DNA of 14,721 nt from DTU032 sp964346175. Its GTDB lineage: Bacteria; Bacillota; Clostridia; Saccharofermentanales; DTU023. The notes under the pieces are model-generated. The model was not told the origin of the DNA and did not search any database. It saw only the letters and a program-made list of their open reading frames with translations. The stretch spans positions 1 through 14,721 of the forward strand of contig CAYFTG010000027.1 of the NCBI GenBank assembly GCA_964346175.1, read 5' to 3'. Positions 1 to 6,591 of the stretch are shown one piece after another. How positions within the stretch are numbered: the first letter of the stretch is position 1; each line of letters begins with the position of its first letter. Made by a program: the position numbers and the translations under genes.

Positions 1-5
1 CCATA

Positions 6-47
6 AAAGGACGTAGAAATGGATACAATCCGCCTACGTCTTTTTTT
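6..47 (+). terminator. Intrinsic terminator of an upstream gene outside the window
   Basis: A 7-bp stem (GACGTAG at 10-16 with CTACGTC at 34-40) encloses a second small stem (GGAT 21-24 with ATCC 28-31) and is followed at once by seven T (41-47). This is the classic rho-independent layout on the + strand. The gene it ends lies to the left of the window. Confidence 0.8.
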
Positions 48-110
48 ATGCTCTGAAACGATGATGGGGCAAAGGGTATCCTGCAAGAGCTTTGTCACTA
101 CAGCAAATCA

Positions 111-179
111 GCAATGTAACATGAATGACTTGCAATGTAACAATAGGATTGTTGTATTAGAAATGAAAAGTGTTGTATT
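111..179 (+). promoter_or_regulatory. Putative promoter and repeated operator-like sites ahead of the winged-helix gene
   Basis: GCAATGTAAC occurs at 111-120 and 132-141, and GTTGTATT at 151-158 and 172-179. Both pairs are exactly 21 bp apart, two helical turns. AACAAT (139-144) and ATTGTT (148-153) form an inverted repeat around a 3-bp centre. A weak sigma-A-like promoter overlaps: TTGCAA (130-135), 17-bp spacer, TGTATT (153-158). Antitoxins of this kind commonly repress their own operon, so these are plausible autoregulatory sites. That role is inferred. Confidence 0.4.
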
Positions 180-193
180 GGGAGGAGATCCAA

Positions 194-1171
194 TTGCTTA
201 AGACTGTAGAGCTTTACTTGAAAGAAAATATAGATGAGCAACTTAAAATTAAACCAAGGCTGAAAAATAATAAATTTCCAATCTTTTTAAAAGATAACTA
301 TAATTTTTATGATATGACGATTCTTGGAACACGGTGTATTTTAGTTGATGCGGTTGACGAGATGCCAAGTATTGATCAGCTTAAGAAGCATATAAAGCAA
401 ATTAAAAACCTGACGAGTCGACAAATTGTTATGTATTACAAAGATATCACAAGATATAGAAGAAAAAGTCTTATTGAAAATAGGATAGCCTTTGTGGTTG
501 AAGATGGACAGATCTATTTGCCTTTCTTGGGCCTTGATTTGAAGAAAACCCAAGAACACGATGAAGAAAAAGCGAAGGGATTCACAACATCTACGCAGAT
601 TGCATATCTGTATTTCTTGTACCATAAAGAGGAGATCGTTAATACGACTGATTTTGCTAATAAACTGGGCTTTAGCATAATGACAGCTTCCAGAGCACTA
701 AACGATCTATACCGTGCGAATCTCGTCACCTATGAAGTTGGAGGAAAGACTGGTCGAAGCAAGGAGTATAAGCGAATTCCAGACCCGGACTATTTTCTAA
801 AAGGACGCGATTACATAAAAACTCCAGTAAGAAAAATCATCTACTCCAAGACAAGGCCTTTAGGTGCCTTGACTGCCGGAATAGAGACATTGGCAGAATT
901 GTCCATGATCAATCCACCTGATCATCCGATTATGGCAATAGGTAGAAATAAACTAGATAAAGAACAAATTGAAATTGTTAAGAATAGGGACATCATAAAA
1001 GATTCAAAACTGGTGGAAGTCGAGCTTTGGGATTATGACCCTGGCCTATTTTCTAATAATGGCCATGTGGATCTACTATCTTTGTATGCGTCTTTGAAGG
1101 AAGAAACTGATGAAAGGATTGAACAAGCATTAGAAGAAGTCTTGCAAGGTGAGTCATGGTACATGGGCTAG
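194..1171 (+). CDS. Winged-helix antitoxin-type regulator (AbiEi/MarR-like)
   Basis: A 325-residue protein with no signal peptide or membrane segment. The centre (about residues 133-200) reads as a winged helix-turn-helix: helices around TSTQIAYLYFLYH and TTDFANKLGFS, a recognition helix near MTASRALNDLYRANLV, then a basic wing (GGKTGRSKEYKR). The C-terminal third contains LTAGIETLAELS and NPPDHPI. This layout, together with a nucleotidyltransferase toxin remnant directly downstream, is what I recall of type IV AbiE-like systems, where the winged-helix protein is the antitoxin and transcriptional repressor. The start chosen is TTG at 194, because GGAGG lies at 181-185 with 8-nt spacing; a GTG at 170 is in frame but lies upstream of that site. 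The reading frame is intact. It overlaps the toxin remnant by 16 nt. An orphan MarR-like regulator is the alternative. Confidence 0.65.
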   Translation: MLKTVELYLKENIDEQLKIKPRLKNNKFPIFLKDNYNFYDMTILGTRCILVDAVDEMPSIDQLKKHIKQIKNLTSRQIVMYYKDITRYRRKSLIENRIAFVVEDGQIYLPFLGLDLKKTQEHDEEKAKGFTTSTQIAYLYFLYHKEEIVNTTDFANKLGFSIMTASRALNDLYRANLVTYEVGGKTGRSKEYKRIPDPDYFLKGRDYIKTPVRKIIYSKTRPLGALTAGIETLAELSMINPPDHPIMAIGRNKLDKEQIEIVKNRDIIKDSKLVEVELWDYDPGLFSNNGHVDLLSLYASLKEETDERIEQALEEVLQGESWYMG

Positions 1172-1450
1172 ATAAATTCAACCTTTCCCAAAATGATTGA
1201 GCTTTTCAGTAAACTTCCAAATGAAATTGAACTTAGCTTCGATAGTGGGCTGACTCCCATTCATATAGATGACAGCATTATCAGTCTCTCTGCAATACTG
1301 TTAAATGATGATTATTACAATTTACTAATAAAAGGCAGACGAATGGTGGAAGGTTTTTCACTTATTGAATTGGAAATTGTTATTTTGCTTAAAATTAAAG
1401 CCTGGCTCGATCTGAAAGAACGAAAAAAAGCAAAGGCCGAAGATTATTAG
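1156..1450 (+). pseudogene. Internally deleted nucleotidyltransferase toxin (AbiEii-like)
   Basis: Two pieces of one toxin gene survive. An ATG at 1156, inside the end of the antitoxin gene, begins MVHGLDKFN, which fits my recollection of the N-terminus of this toxin family. The frame then runs into a stop near 1200. In another frame, from about 1184, FPKMIELFSKLPNEIEL and LTPIHIDDSIISLSAILLND continue to KIKAWLDLKERKK and stop at 1450; this matches the C-terminal half of the same family. The expected middle, about 110 residues that carry the nucleotidyltransferase GG...D-x-D active site, is missing, and the C-terminal tail after KERKK is also cut short. The product cannot be an active transferase. 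An 85-residue frame from ATG 1193 is open but probably not a functional gene. Family assignment is from memory. Confidence 0.6.
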
Positions 1451-1478
1451 ACGTAGAATTTGAAAGAGAGTTGCGAAT

Positions 1479-1781
1479 ATGGCAAAAACTGCAAATGTTA
1501 ACGTGCGAATGGAACCGGAATTGAAGCAAGAAGCAGAAGAAATTTTAGATGCATTGGGGGTTCCTGCATCCAATGCGGTCACAATGTTTTATAAGCAAAT
1601 TGTCATGCACAAGGGCTTGTCCTTCGATGTCCAACTTCCTGAGCCTCCATTGGATTTCAGTAAAATGAGTGTCGATAAAATAGATACTGAAATCCAGAAA
1701 GGCTATCAGGAAATTCTCGATGGTAAAGGTATCCCTGCTAGTGAGGTATTCCAAGAGCTGCGAGAAAAATATGAGGACTAG
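1479..1781 (+). CDS. RelB/DinJ-family type II antitoxin
   Basis: A 100-residue protein. The N-terminal half is a ribbon-helix-helix of RelB/DinJ type: strand TANVNVRMEPELK, then EAEEILDALGVPASNAVTMFYKQIV, which is the conserved signature of the family. The C-terminal tail ends SEVFQELREKYED, the toxin-binding segment expected in these antitoxins. These proteins dimerise, bind the operon promoter and neutralise a RelE/YafQ/ParE-like nuclease. AAGAGAG about 8 nt before ATG 1479 is an acceptable ribosome binding site. The expected toxin starts 4 nt after the stop but is only a stub, so this is now an orphan antitoxin. Confidence 0.85.
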   Translation: MAKTANVNVRMEPELKQEAEEILDALGVPASNAVTMFYKQIVMHKGLSFDVQLPEPPLDFSKMSVDKIDTEIQKGYQEILDGKGIPASEVFQELREKYED

Positions 1782-1784
1782 AGA

Positions 1785-1868
1785 ATGGCTTATACAATCT
1801 CCATTTCTCCGACATGTAGCGATCCACCTGACCATCCAATCTCGAAGAGGCGCGATCGAGGAATGTAA
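1785..1868 (+). pseudogene. RelE/ParE-like toxin stub
   Basis: ATG 1785 follows the RelB stop by 3 nt, the usual spacing for this operon type. The first ten residues, MAYTISISPT, look like the opening beta strand of a RelE/ParE-family toxin. The frame then changes to CSDPPDHPISKRRDRGM and stops at 1866-1868, giving 27 residues where about 90-100 are expected. None of the conserved basic catalytic residues of RelE-like nucleases can be present. The gene was cut within its first strand and joined to unrelated DNA. Confidence 0.6.
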
Positions 1869-1886
1869 AATCCAGCCTTGCGACTC

Positions 1887-2555
1887 TTAATCAAGAGAAA
1901 AGTAATAGGCGAAAGTAGCTAGCTTTTTGTCTAGCCAGATCTCCTTCTGATACAAATGTGTTTCGCCGGAAAGTGCGTAAGATTCATTAAACTTCGACTT
2001 ATACCAGCCTGAGTGAACAAGGAGCTCGGTCTTTCCGTAGCTTTCGCGATAACCGTAGACCAGCATGGTGTGCCAGCTGAATTCTCCGGCAAAGGTAGTC
2101 GTGATCAGAACGGGGAGGCCGGCATCGATCTGTTTTTTGATGGTTTCACTTCGCGGGAAAAGTGTCCAGCGCAGCTTGATTTTGCTCTTCGGCGTAAGAA
2201 TTGTTCTGACATATTTTCTAAAAGCCCGAGTAATCAGGAAGGCGAAGCTGGCGGCGCGCATACCACACTCTTTGATCAGATAGCTGCTGAGCTTTCCGGC
2301 GCGGGGGTATTTCTTCTCCAAAGCACTCGCACTATTAGGCAAGCCCTTATCAAGTAGCTCGGACGTCCATTCCGAAGGCACTACAGGCTCTCCCGTTTGC
2401 AGAGCCAAGTAATTTAAAGCGAGCGCCACCGAGACGGCAGAGCAGGTGTTATTGTTGTTGTAAGCAAAAGCGCGTCTCCGAATATAAGGGAAGGCATTGG
2501 GCAGCCGGCTCTCTAAATAAACGCTATCATTCTTTTTGCCCGATCTGGCCTTCAT
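1887..2555 (-). CDS. Putative papain-fold (C39-like) cysteine peptidase
   Basis: A 222-residue protein. Residues 32-50 (YNNNNTCSAVSVALALNYL) look like the catalytic-cysteine helix of papain-fold peptidases of the C39-like type, with Cys38 as nucleophile. GLPVLITT (147-153), followed by FSWHTMLVYGYR (159-170), matches the His-bearing strand pair of that fold, with His162 as the candidate general base; LLVHSGW (178-184) may hold the third position. There is no N-terminal signal peptide or membrane segment, unlike many secreted C39-like enzymes; the first 30 residues are rich in Arg and Lys. ATG 2555 is preceded by GAGGAAGG about 12 nt upstream, a long spacing. It is a single gene facing the lipoprotein gene across an assembly gap. 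Substrate and role cannot be told from sequence; a transglutaminase-like or domain-of-unknown-function protein is possible. Confidence 0.55.
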   Translation of the reverse strand: MKARSGKKNDSVYLESRLPNAFPYIRRRAFAYNNNNTCSAVSVALALNYLALQTGEPVVPSEWTSELLDKGLPNSASALEKKYPRAGKLSSYLIKECGMRAASFAFLITRAFRKYVRTILTPKSKIKLRWTLFPRSETIKKQIDAGLPVLITTTFAGEFSWHTMLVYGYRESYGKTELLVHSGWYKSKFNESYALSGETHLYQKEIWLDKKLATFAYYFSLD

Positions 2556-2623
2556 TTCACTCGCAATCCTTCCTCGTCCTGATGACTCTCAAGTAAGAAT
2601 TTGAATATAACACAAGTAAGCGC
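2545..2623 (-). repeat. 79-bp repeat, copy 1: leader and start of the cysteine peptidase gene
   Basis: This segment matches 3515-3593 at an offset of 970 bp with only scattered differences. It covers the peptidase start codon, its ribosome binding site (GAGGAAGG on the - strand) and a possible -10 element (TATATT, complement of 2604-2609). The match runs up to the N gap at 2624, so the full repeat may be longer. Confidence 0.85.
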
Positions 2624-2723
2624 NNNNNNNNNNNNNNNNNNNNNNNNNNNNNNNNNNNNNNNNNNNNNNNNNNNNNNNNNNNNNNNNNNNNNNNNNNNNN
2701 NNNNNNNNNNNNNNNNNNNNNNN
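2624..2723. other. Assembly gap (100 N)
   Basis: A run of exactly 100 N, a common placeholder for a gap of unknown size. It starts inside the repeat shared with 3515-3593, which may be why the assembly broke here. Confidence 0.95.
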
Positions 2724-2792
2724 TGAATAATTGGGGATATTTAAGTCAAAATATGTGGGTCTTACATCCTATTAATGTTAAAATAACGATTG

Positions 2793-3266
2793 ATGTATAG
2801 ATCTATGATTGAGAAGTTAACAAATAAATCAATTATATTAGGTACTTTGATTGTTCTTGTCATTGCTTTCATGGCTTTAAGTGCTTGTGACACATTTAGT
2901 GCATTAATCGATATTTCTGATATTTCATCAAGTATTAGTGAATATTATGTTGTCTATAAGAGTGAAAGAGGATTCGGTAATGACAGATTTGACATTTACT
3001 CTTTTTCCCTAGAGCAGCCCGACGATCTTGATGGATTCATTGAGATTGATAGAGAATTTGAAAAATATTCAAGGAATTTCACTACTATGATTGAATCTAT
3101 ATTTGCTGATGATCATACAGAATCTGAAGCATTAAAAATGGAGATAAATAGAATTAAAGAAGCAATAGATGGAAGATACATGCTCCTGAGTTCGAATGGT
3201 TCTGAAAAGTTATATATTTATAGTCCAAAATTAAATCAGGGCTATTGCTTTATATTGGTAATATAA
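2793..3266 (+). CDS. Small putative lipoprotein, function unknown
   Basis: A 157-residue protein with a lipoprotein signal: basic n-region (EKLTNKS), hydrophobic core IILGTLIVLVIAFMA, then lipobox LSAC with Cys32 as the lipidated residue. The mature part is acidic and AT-rich in codon use (YYVVYKSERGFGNDRFDIYSF, then FEKYSRNFTTMIESIFADD and a helix EALKMEINRIKEAIDGRY). It ends with a beta-rich stretch, YMLLSSNGSEKLYIYS. I recognise no family. No clear Shine-Dalgarno sequence is seen, so the start is uncertain: ATG 2793 is used here, ATG 2805 would give a shorter n-region, and TTG 2790 is also in frame. Composition differs sharply from the block beginning at 3776, suggesting acquisition by transfer. 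Confidence 0.55.
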   Translation: MYRSMIEKLTNKSIILGTLIVLVIAFMALSACDTFSALIDISDISSSISEYYVVYKSERGFGNDRFDIYSFSLEQPDDLDGFIEIDREFEKYSRNFTTMIESIFADDHTESEALKMEINRIKEAIDGRYMLLSSNGSEKLYIYSPKLNQGYCFILVI

Positions 3267-3514
3267 TTTCAGAGCACTAAGTCTCTACACTCGTTACAAG
3301 TTAACCAAAATGCGGCGGAACAGAGATTCGCCGTATCGTAATATCCAGTGGCTTAGCAGGTTTCTGTTTTAGCGAAAGATGTAGTGTAGTAAGCGCTACT
3401 TCTTTCCTTTTTCAATAATCTTTTTTAATCTCGGCTCTAGTAACAAATTGTTTGAGTTTTTGAACGGCTCCGCAGATCGTCTGACTGTACATGAAAGTGT
3501 AGGAATCGGGTGGT
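3267..3514. other. Intergenic stretch without a convincing gene
   Basis: No coding region with a usable start was found. A short - strand frame (PDHPIPTLSCTVRRSAEPF onward, about 42 codons, ending near 3391) continues from the second leader copy but has no start codon and no recognisable family. A small GC hairpin (CGGCG 3313-3317 with CGCCG 3329-3333) has no T run. The region probably holds decayed sequence. Confidence 0.5.
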
Positions 3515-3593
3515 CTGGCCTTCTCTTTACTCACAATCCTTCCTCGTCCTGCTGACCCTCAAGTAAGAATTTGAATATAACACAAGTAGGCGC
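3515..3593 (-). repeat. 79-bp repeat, copy 2: orphan peptidase leader
   Basis: Second copy of the segment at 2545-2623. The ribosome binding site and possible -10 (complement of 3574-3579) are kept, but the position of the peptidase ATG now reads AGA and the peptidase coding sequence does not follow. TGGTCTGG (3511-3518) and its inverse CCAGACCA (3624-3631) flank this copy. Confidence 0.8.
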
Positions 3594-3665
3594 TGACGAG
3601 CGGCACAAATTGACACAGAGGTCCCAGACCATGACGTCAATGGGTGTATACTAGTAATGCACATT

Positions 3666-3762
3666 TCACATTCTGTGCCTGGCACGAAAATCAACTTCGC
3701 GCGAGAATGAGCAAGTCACATTCTGTGCCTGGCACGAAGATGAACCTGGCACGAAAATCAAC
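3666..3762 (+). repeat. Three REP-like palindromic repeats ahead of ynbB
   Basis: Copy A (3666-3695) and copy B (3716-3745) are 30 bp with two differences, 50 bp apart. Copy C (3745-3762) is an 18-bp partial copy that ends 3 nt before the ynbB ribosome binding site. Each full copy contains GTGCCTGGCAC (3675-3685 and 3725-3735), a 5+1+5 palindrome. Clustered short palindromes of this kind resemble REP-like elements; no transposase is visible here. Confidence 0.75.
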
Positions 3763-3775
3763 ATAAAGGAAGACA

Positions 3776-5104
3776 ATGAATCGCTACGAATTATTTTCTC
3801 AATTTGGAATATCGCGCAAGGTTTATGATCTGGCGGCGGAAACAGCAAATGAAATCGAGCACTTAAGAGAAGAAGTCAACTCAATTGCAGAGGAACGACA
3901 ACTTGGTCTGTTGCAGGCTTTTCACGCTGCCCGCATCTCCGAAGGCAGCTTTAACTTCAAAAGCGGCTACGGCTATAACGACCTAGGACGCGAACAAGCT
4001 GAAGCGGTCTTCGCTCAAGCTTTCGAAGCTGAAACCGCCCTAGTCCGCATCCAGTTTTCGTCCGGCACGCACGTCCTTGCCACTTGCCTGCGCGCCCTTT
4101 TGCACAGAGGCGATGACGTTTTGATTGCGAGCGGGATTCCCTACGATACAATCCTGCCGACTTTCGGCTCCTTAAGCCTTCTCTCGCACGACGATGAAGA
4201 CGACAACGATAGCAAAACAGAAACTTACCACTACTCAGATTCCAAGCAGACTTTGACTGCCACCGGCGTCTCGGTACGCGCAGTCGATCTCACAGCAGAC
4301 GGCAAACTGGATCTCAGCCAAATAGAGGCAGCCCTTCTGCCCGAAACCCGCATGCTTTACGTACAGAAATCGCGCGGCTATTCGACTAGGCGTGCTCTCT
4401 TGTCCGAAGAGATCGGCGAGCTGAAGGCCCTCGTCTCACGCATCGCCCCCGACTGCATCATTATGGTCGATAACTGTTACGGAGAATTTGTCGAGCGCCA
4501 CGAGCCGACAGCATACGGCGCAGATCTGATAGCAGGCTCATTAATCAAAAACCCCGGCGCCGGCATCGCCGCTTCCGGTGGCTACGTCGTTGGACGCCAA
4601 GACTTGGTGGACGAAGTCGCCGAGGCCATGACCGCGGTCGGCGTCGGCGCAGAAATCGGCCCCTCCCTCGGTTTCAATGAGCAGATCTTGAAAGGTATCT
4701 ATTTCGCCCCTCAGGTCGTCGCAGCCGCGAACTCAGGCGCAATCTTTGCAGCCAGGCTTTTCCAGAAAGCAGGTTTCGATGTCTCGCCCTTGCCCGCCGA
4801 AGAGCGGGGCGATCTCGTTCAAACAGTCCAGATGCAAAACCCGGAGCAGCTGAAAGCCTTTTGCGAGGCGATCCAAGCAGCCGCTCCCATAGACGCTCAC
4901 TTCACTCCGATCCCTTCTGAAATGCCTGGCTACGACTGCGACATAATTATGGCCTCGGGCTCGTTTGTCCAAGGTTCCTCAATCGAACTCTCCGCCGACG
5001 GACCACTGCGCCCACCCTATACGGCCTTCCTGCAAGGCGGCCTGAATTATTGGAATGCACGTCTTGGAGCAATGATGGCACTTGAGCGCGTATTAAGTTT
5101 ATAA
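3776..5104 (+). CDS. ynbB: YnbB-type PLP enzyme (methionine gamma-lyase family)
   Basis: A 442-residue cytoplasmic fold-type I PLP enzyme of the Met_gamma_lyase family, known in Bacillus as YnbB and sometimes annotated as an aluminium resistance protein. Its substrate is not firmly known; a carbon-sulphur or other cystathionine-type lyase role is assumed. Visible signatures are GYGYNDLGRE (64-73), VRIQFSSGTH (90-99), the aspartate of VDNCYGEF (Asp232, expected to contact the pyridine N), and SLIKNPGAGIAASGGY (255-270) with Lys258 as the expected Schiff-base lysine. An acidic insertion (about 138-160, beginning HDDEDDNDSK) lies between conserved blocks. ATG 3776 has AAAGGA (3765-3770) at good spacing. 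It leads a same-strand run with the adaptor, yggS and sepF. REP-like repeats fill its upstream region. Confidence 0.88.
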   Translation: MNRYELFSQFGISRKVYDLAAETANEIEHLREEVNSIAEERQLGLLQAFHAARISEGSFNFKSGYGYNDLGREQAEAVFAQAFEAETALVRIQFSSGTHVLATCLRALLHRGDDVLIASGIPYDTILPTFGSLSLLSHDDEDDNDSKTETYHYSDSKQTLTATGVSVRAVDLTADGKLDLSQIEAALLPETRMLYVQKSRGYSTRRALLSEEIGELKALVSRIAPDCIIMVDNCYGEFVERHEPTAYGADLIAGSLIKNPGAGIAASGGYVVGRQDLVDEVAEAMTAVGVGAEIGPSLGFNEQILKGIYFAPQVVAAANSGAIFAARLFQKAGFDVSPLPAEERGDLVQTVQMQNPEQLKAFCEAIQAAAPIDAHFTPIPSEMPGYDCDIIMASGSFVQGSSIELSADGPLRPPYTAFLQGGLNYWNARLGAMMALERVLSL

Positions 5105-5153
5105 TCAGAGATAATAGTGAGCAGAGAAAGCTAGTATAACAAAGGGAAAGCCT

Positions 5154-6482
5154 GTGGCCGCGAAGAGAGAAAAATCTAATAAGCGCAACGATAAGCGCAA
5201 CGATACCCGCAGCGATATGCGCAGCAATGTCAGCCGCATTGTCCTGCTGGCATTGGCGCTGATTGTCATCTTGGCACTTGCTATCTGGCTGATCATTTCC
5301 CTCTTTACAGATAATGAAGAAAAAACCCGCTATGCTTTTCTCAACGAGGGTACTGTCTATGAGACGGTCACGAGCGACTTCCTGATTTTGCGGGACGAAA
5401 CAGAGATCATAGCCCAAAACGACGGCATCTTTTTGCCCTTAGCCCACGAAGGGGAGAAGCTAGGCAAAGGAGAGATTTTTGCTCTCGTCTTGCCGCAAAG
5501 CGCAGCCGACTTGGCCGCCTCCTATCAGGAAACCCGGCAGGCAATATTAGAGCACAGCCTGCTTGTGAGCGAGGAAACAGTTCAGCTCAACAGCCGCCTT
5601 GATCTTAGTAAAAAGCTGATCCAGGAAGCCGTTTCGGAACTGAGGGAATCCGTTCTCAACTCGGATCTTGCGACGCTAGCTCAGGCCCGGAAAGAATTGG
5701 AGACGGCTTTGCGTGAACGCTCCGTGCTGCTACGCCCCGAAACCATCGACGATCCGGAATTAAATGCGCTCCTTAACAAGGAAGCCTCCTTACTGACGCA
5801 GTTGGTCGAGCAGACGCCGTCAGAAGGAATCTTACGCAGCAGTAGTCCTTGCTGGATCAGCTTCACTTGCTTCCAACCGTCTGCAGGCCTCACAGAAGAG
5901 GGGATAGCCGGAATGACAGCGGCGCAAGTGCGGGAGCTTTTGGCGGATCTGGAGTTTTATCAGACGAGTCGGAAGCAGGAGCAGAACGTGCAGCGCGGAG
6001 AAGTAGTTGCACGCAAGATCAATAATATGGAATATTCGCTACTCACTTATCTGCCGGAAGGTGAGAGCTGGCCCGAAGCAGAAGGAAGCGGCATCTACCT
6101 TAGCGATCGCGATCTCTTGCTGGACGATTTTGAGATCGTTCCGAGAGAGGGAGCGGATGATATCTTAGTCCTTAAAACTTCTAGCGCGTTTGAGGACTTT
6201 TTGGATGTGCCGATTTTGCACGATGCTGACTTGATTGTCAGAAGCCATACGGGCTTGAAAGTACCGTTGCACAGCCTTTATGATTACTCCGAGACAGATA
6301 ATATTGCCAAGCTGCTGAAAATCAAAGACGGGGTCAGCACGGAGGTGATAGTTTTTGTGCGTGCTCAGGACGATACGCACGCCATTGTGGAGGGGAGAAG
6401 CGGCGATAGCGAAGCGCCGCTAGTGAATGAGCTTTACGTCTTAAATCCCTGGACCAATGAGCCGGGGAGTCTGCTCGAGTAG
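5154..6482 (+). CDS. HlyD-like membrane adaptor protein
   Basis: A 442-residue, single-pass membrane protein. A very basic N-terminus (residues 1-28) made of KRND-type repeats precedes one transmembrane helix (about 28-51) ending LAIWLIISLF. Next comes a lipoyl/barrel-like half-motif (FLILRDETEIIAQNDGIFLPL, GEKLGKGEIFALV; about 74-112), then a long helical, probably coiled-coil region (about 118-195), then a beta-rich C-terminal domain with SHTGLKVPLHSLYD. This order fits Bacillota HlyD-family adaptor-like proteins found next to yggS and sepF. No partner transporter is seen. GTG 5154 is chosen because AAGGGAAAG precedes it at good spacing. It lies 49 nt after ynbB, likely cotranscribed. The family call is by architecture and context; export function is inferred. 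Confidence 0.65.
   Translation: MAAKREKSNKRNDKRNDTRSDMRSNVSRIVLLALALIVILALAIWLIISLFTDNEEKTRYAFLNEGTVYETVTSDFLILRDETEIIAQNDGIFLPLAHEGEKLGKGEIFALVLPQSAADLAASYQETRQAILEHSLLVSEETVQLNSRLDLSKKLIQEAVSELRESVLNSDLATLAQARKELETALRERSVLLRPETIDDPELNALLNKEASLLTQLVEQTPSEGILRSSSPCWISFTCFQPSAGLTEEGIAGMTAAQVRELLADLEFYQTSRKQEQNVQRGEVVARKINNMEYSLLTYLPEGESWPEAEGSGIYLSDRDLLLDDFEIVPREGADDILVLKTSSAFEDFLDVPILHDADLIVRSHTGLKVPLHSLYDYSETDNIAKLLKIKDGVSTEVIVFVRAQDDTHAIVEGRSGDSEAPLVNELYVLNPWTNEPGSLLE
5181..5228 (+). repeat. Four 12-bp in-frame tandem repeats
   Basis: Two identical units (AAGCGCAACGAT, 5181-5192 and 5193-5204) are followed by two diverged ones (ACCCGCAGCGAT, ATGCGCAGCAAT). They encode KRND KRND TRSD MRSN in the cytoplasmic tail of the membrane adaptor. 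Unit number could vary between strains without breaking the frame. Confidence 0.85.
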
Positions 6483-6591
6483 ACAAAACTAAGTAAAGAA
6501 AATATTTTCGTTTTTTTACGGGAATTTGCGAAATATATTTTTAGTAAATAAGATTTTTGATGAAATACGATTTAGTGGAGGGAGTAGGTTT

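Noticed and set aside
912..1840. The antitoxin gene and the RelE stub share a near-identical 19-bp stretch (912-930 and 1822-1840, 17 of 19) that both read as PPDHPI in frame.
   Set aside because: A 17/19 match somewhere in a window this size is expected about once by chance, and similarity does not extend beyond it. It could mark a paralogous fragment but is not sufficient evidence.
4947..5417. A 156-residue - strand frame across the ynbB/HlyD boundary.
   Set aside because: It is antisense to two supported genes and its low-complexity stretches mirror the tandem repeats on the + strand.
6499..6519. GAAAATATTTTC followed by a run of T after the HlyD-like gene, resembling a terminator.
   Set aside because: The palindrome is all A/T apart from its ends and has no loop, so a stable hairpin is unlikely; the region lies inside a probable operon.
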